Program-made: the position numbers and the translations under genes
Source: Planctomycetota bacterium
GTDB taxonomy: Bacteria > Planctomycetota > Planctomycetia > Pirellulales > UBA1268
Assembly (NCBI GenBank): GCA_018970605.1
Contig: JAGWWA010000007.1
Coordinates: 1-52,961 of the forward strand
Direction: 5' to 3'
DNA: 52,961 nt
The notes under the pieces: generated by a model
The model's database searches: none
What the model saw: the letters and a program-made list of their open reading frames with translations, nothing else
What the model was told of the DNA's origin: nothing
Shown here: one piece after another, positions 51,886 through 52,961 of the stretch
Layout of the letters: each line of letters opens with the position of its first letter
Numbering within the stretch: the stretch's first letter is position 1

Positions 51886-52961
51886 CGCTCACCTCCGCAG
51901 CCCCGATCGGTGTCGCGAATCGCCCGGTGGGCCTCGTCGATCGTCGCCTCCCGCCAGCGCACCCGATCGCCGGGGCGAAGCTGGGCCACAAGCGGCAGGT
52001 CGGCTGCGATCACGTGGCCGATCACCGGATAGCCGCCGATCGTCTGGGCGTCGGCGAGCAGCACGATTGGCCGGCCGTCGGGCGGGAGCTGCACCGTGCC
52101 AGGAAGGACGGCGGCGGACGGGAGTGAACCAGACGCCCGGCCATCGCCAAGCGGCGGACCATCGAGCCGAACGCCCATTCGATCCGAACGGCTGCTCGTC
52201 GTATGCGTGGCATGCCAGAGCGAATCCCCGACGAGCGCTGCGTGTTCGCCGGGGATGACACGGAGCGAGACGATCTCGTCCATCGACCGTGTGCCCGGCA
52301 GCCGCCCCGGCGACTCCACCGGTGGCGCGATGCAGTCGTGGCCCACGGGCAACACGTCCCCGGCGGCGAGTGGCAGACCGCGAAGGCCGCCGAGCCGCGC
52401 CGGCGCGAAGGTGCTGCGGCTCCCGAGCGTGTGCGGCACGTCGATCCCGCCCGCCACGGCGAGATAGCCGCGGCAGCCGGCCGAGGCATGCCCGAGGGCC
52501 AGTGTCTCGCCCGCGGCCATCCGCACGGCCACGCCAAACGGGATCCCCGGCACCTCCGCCCCCGCGAGGGCGACCACCGCATCCCGCTCGAACCGCAGCT
52601 CAGGCCCGAGCAGCGTGATCTCGAGGGCCGCAGCCGACTCGACGTTTCCCACGAGCCGATTGGCAATCCGCAACGCAACCGGATCGGCGGCGCCGGAGAG
52701 CGGCACACCCGCGGCGCGATGTCCAGGCCTGCCCAAATCCTGGATGGTGGTGAACAGGCCCGGCTTGACCACCGTGATCCCGCCGGAGCGGGCCACCTCT
52801 CGGCCCACGTGCATGCACGCGGTCTCGCGTTGGCGGTCGAAGTCTCCGCGGTCGATCGCCACGAACCGCACACGGTCGCCAACGGCCAGCAGAGCGGGCC
52901 TTGGCCGCGTCGCGTCGAAGAGCGTCACTGGCGTGCTGCCCACGAGGTGCCAGCCACCCGG
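51882..52961 (-). CDS. PxpB-PxpC fusion, 5-oxoprolinase subunits, N-terminus beyond window
   Basis: The reading frame is open to the window end. The first visible residues (PGGWHLVGSTPVTLFD, then PALLAVGDRVRFVAI) are the C-terminal signature of PxpB/KipI. After a short linker the frame continues without a stop into PxpC/KipA (ITVVKPGLFTTIQDLGRPG, then PLSGAADPVALRIAN and GGYPVIGHV). So pxpB and pxpC are one gene, as in the 5-oxoprolinase/urea-amidolyase-like fusions. 359 residues are visible. It is translationally coupled to pxpA, completing the ATP-dependent 5-oxoproline hydrolase. Confidence 0.88.
   Translation of the reverse strand, partial: PGGWHLVGSTPVTLFDATRPRPALLAVGDRVRFVAIDRGDFDRQRETACMHVGREVARSGGITVVKPGLFTTIQDLGRPGHRAAGVPLSGAADPVALRIANRLVGNVESAAALEITLLGPELRFERDAVVALAGAEVPGIPFGVAVRMAAGETLALGHASAGCRGYLAVAGGIDVPHTLGSRSTFAPARLGGLRGLPLAAGDVLPVGHDCIAPPVESPGRLPGTRSMDEIVSLRVIPGEHAALVGDSLWHATHTTSSRSDRMGVRLDGPPLGDGRASGSLPSAAVLPGTVQLPPDGRPIVLLADAQTIGGYPVIGHVIAADLPLVAQLRPGDRVRWREATIDEAHRAIRDTDRGCGGER

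Overview
The window is GC-rich chromosomal DNA that most likely comes from a planctomycete, probably Pirellulales-like. I base this on family content read directly from the proteins: a PVC-type membrane-bound dehydrogenase with a C-terminal heme c motif, a DUF1080 protein, a YdjY protein, a DUF1570 protein, a planctomycete-style short ECF sigma factor, a PEP-CTERM protein with dockerin-like repeats, an S46 peptidase, and WXG100-like genes next to an FtsK-type ATPase. No rRNA, tRNA, CRISPR array, transposase or phage gene was recognised. I place 46 coding sequences; the first and last run off the window.

Layout. 1-613: truncated ECF sigma factor. 806-5504: a minus-strand run (HD protein, DUF1080 protein, TlpA-like thioredoxin, S46 peptidase). 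5548-16497: a plus-strand run (YifB/ComM ATPase, PAP2 phosphatase, response regulator, PVC heme protein, dnaG-rpoD, zinc-ribbon coiled-coil protein, greA). 16498-17070: gene-free, repeat-rich spacer. 17071-20460: minus-strand TolB/cyclase-type regulator, YggS and a large unassigned protein. 20590-22253: a YdjY protein convergent with the coproheme decarboxylase hemQ. 22419-27668: four tightly packed genes forming a type VII secretion-like module (WXG100 protein, coiled-coil protein, second WXG-like protein, 1346-residue two-domain FtsK/EccC-like ATPase). 27784-32941: two HtrA-type proteases around cinA and an oxidoreductase-like membrane protein. 33004-34453: thiL-tsaE. 34476-38489: isochorismatase-like hydrolase, then a cell-wall cluster read right to left (MurE-like ligase, murB, ftsQ) in which the Mur-ligase-like and MurB proteins appear to lack catalytic residues. 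38742-40503: pseudo-receiver protein and DUF1570 lipoprotein. 40504-40895: repeat-rich spacer. 40896-47297: minus-strand GNAT-Rieske pair, acyltransferase, and CPBP-pgsA-rimO-ispG. 47356-49857: PEP-CTERM surface protein. 49953-51051: trmL and an FMN-binding oxidase. 51115-52961: 5-oxoprolinase genes pxpA and a pxpB-pxpC fusion.

Two things stand out. First, the 22419-27668 module: small helical proteins share a Trp...Phe spacing and are linked to a cytosolic-looking coiled-coil ATPase, with no ESX membrane components nearby. Second, a dispersed family of short hairpins (about 13 copies) whose stems covary and whose loops are almost all GNRA tetraloops in one orientation. Every copy lies in a gap between convergent genes (five of the seven such gaps in the window), which suggests a bidirectional 3'-end or terminator function or a REP-like element.

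All family assignments are by eye from motifs and overall sequence character. No database search or alignment program was run.
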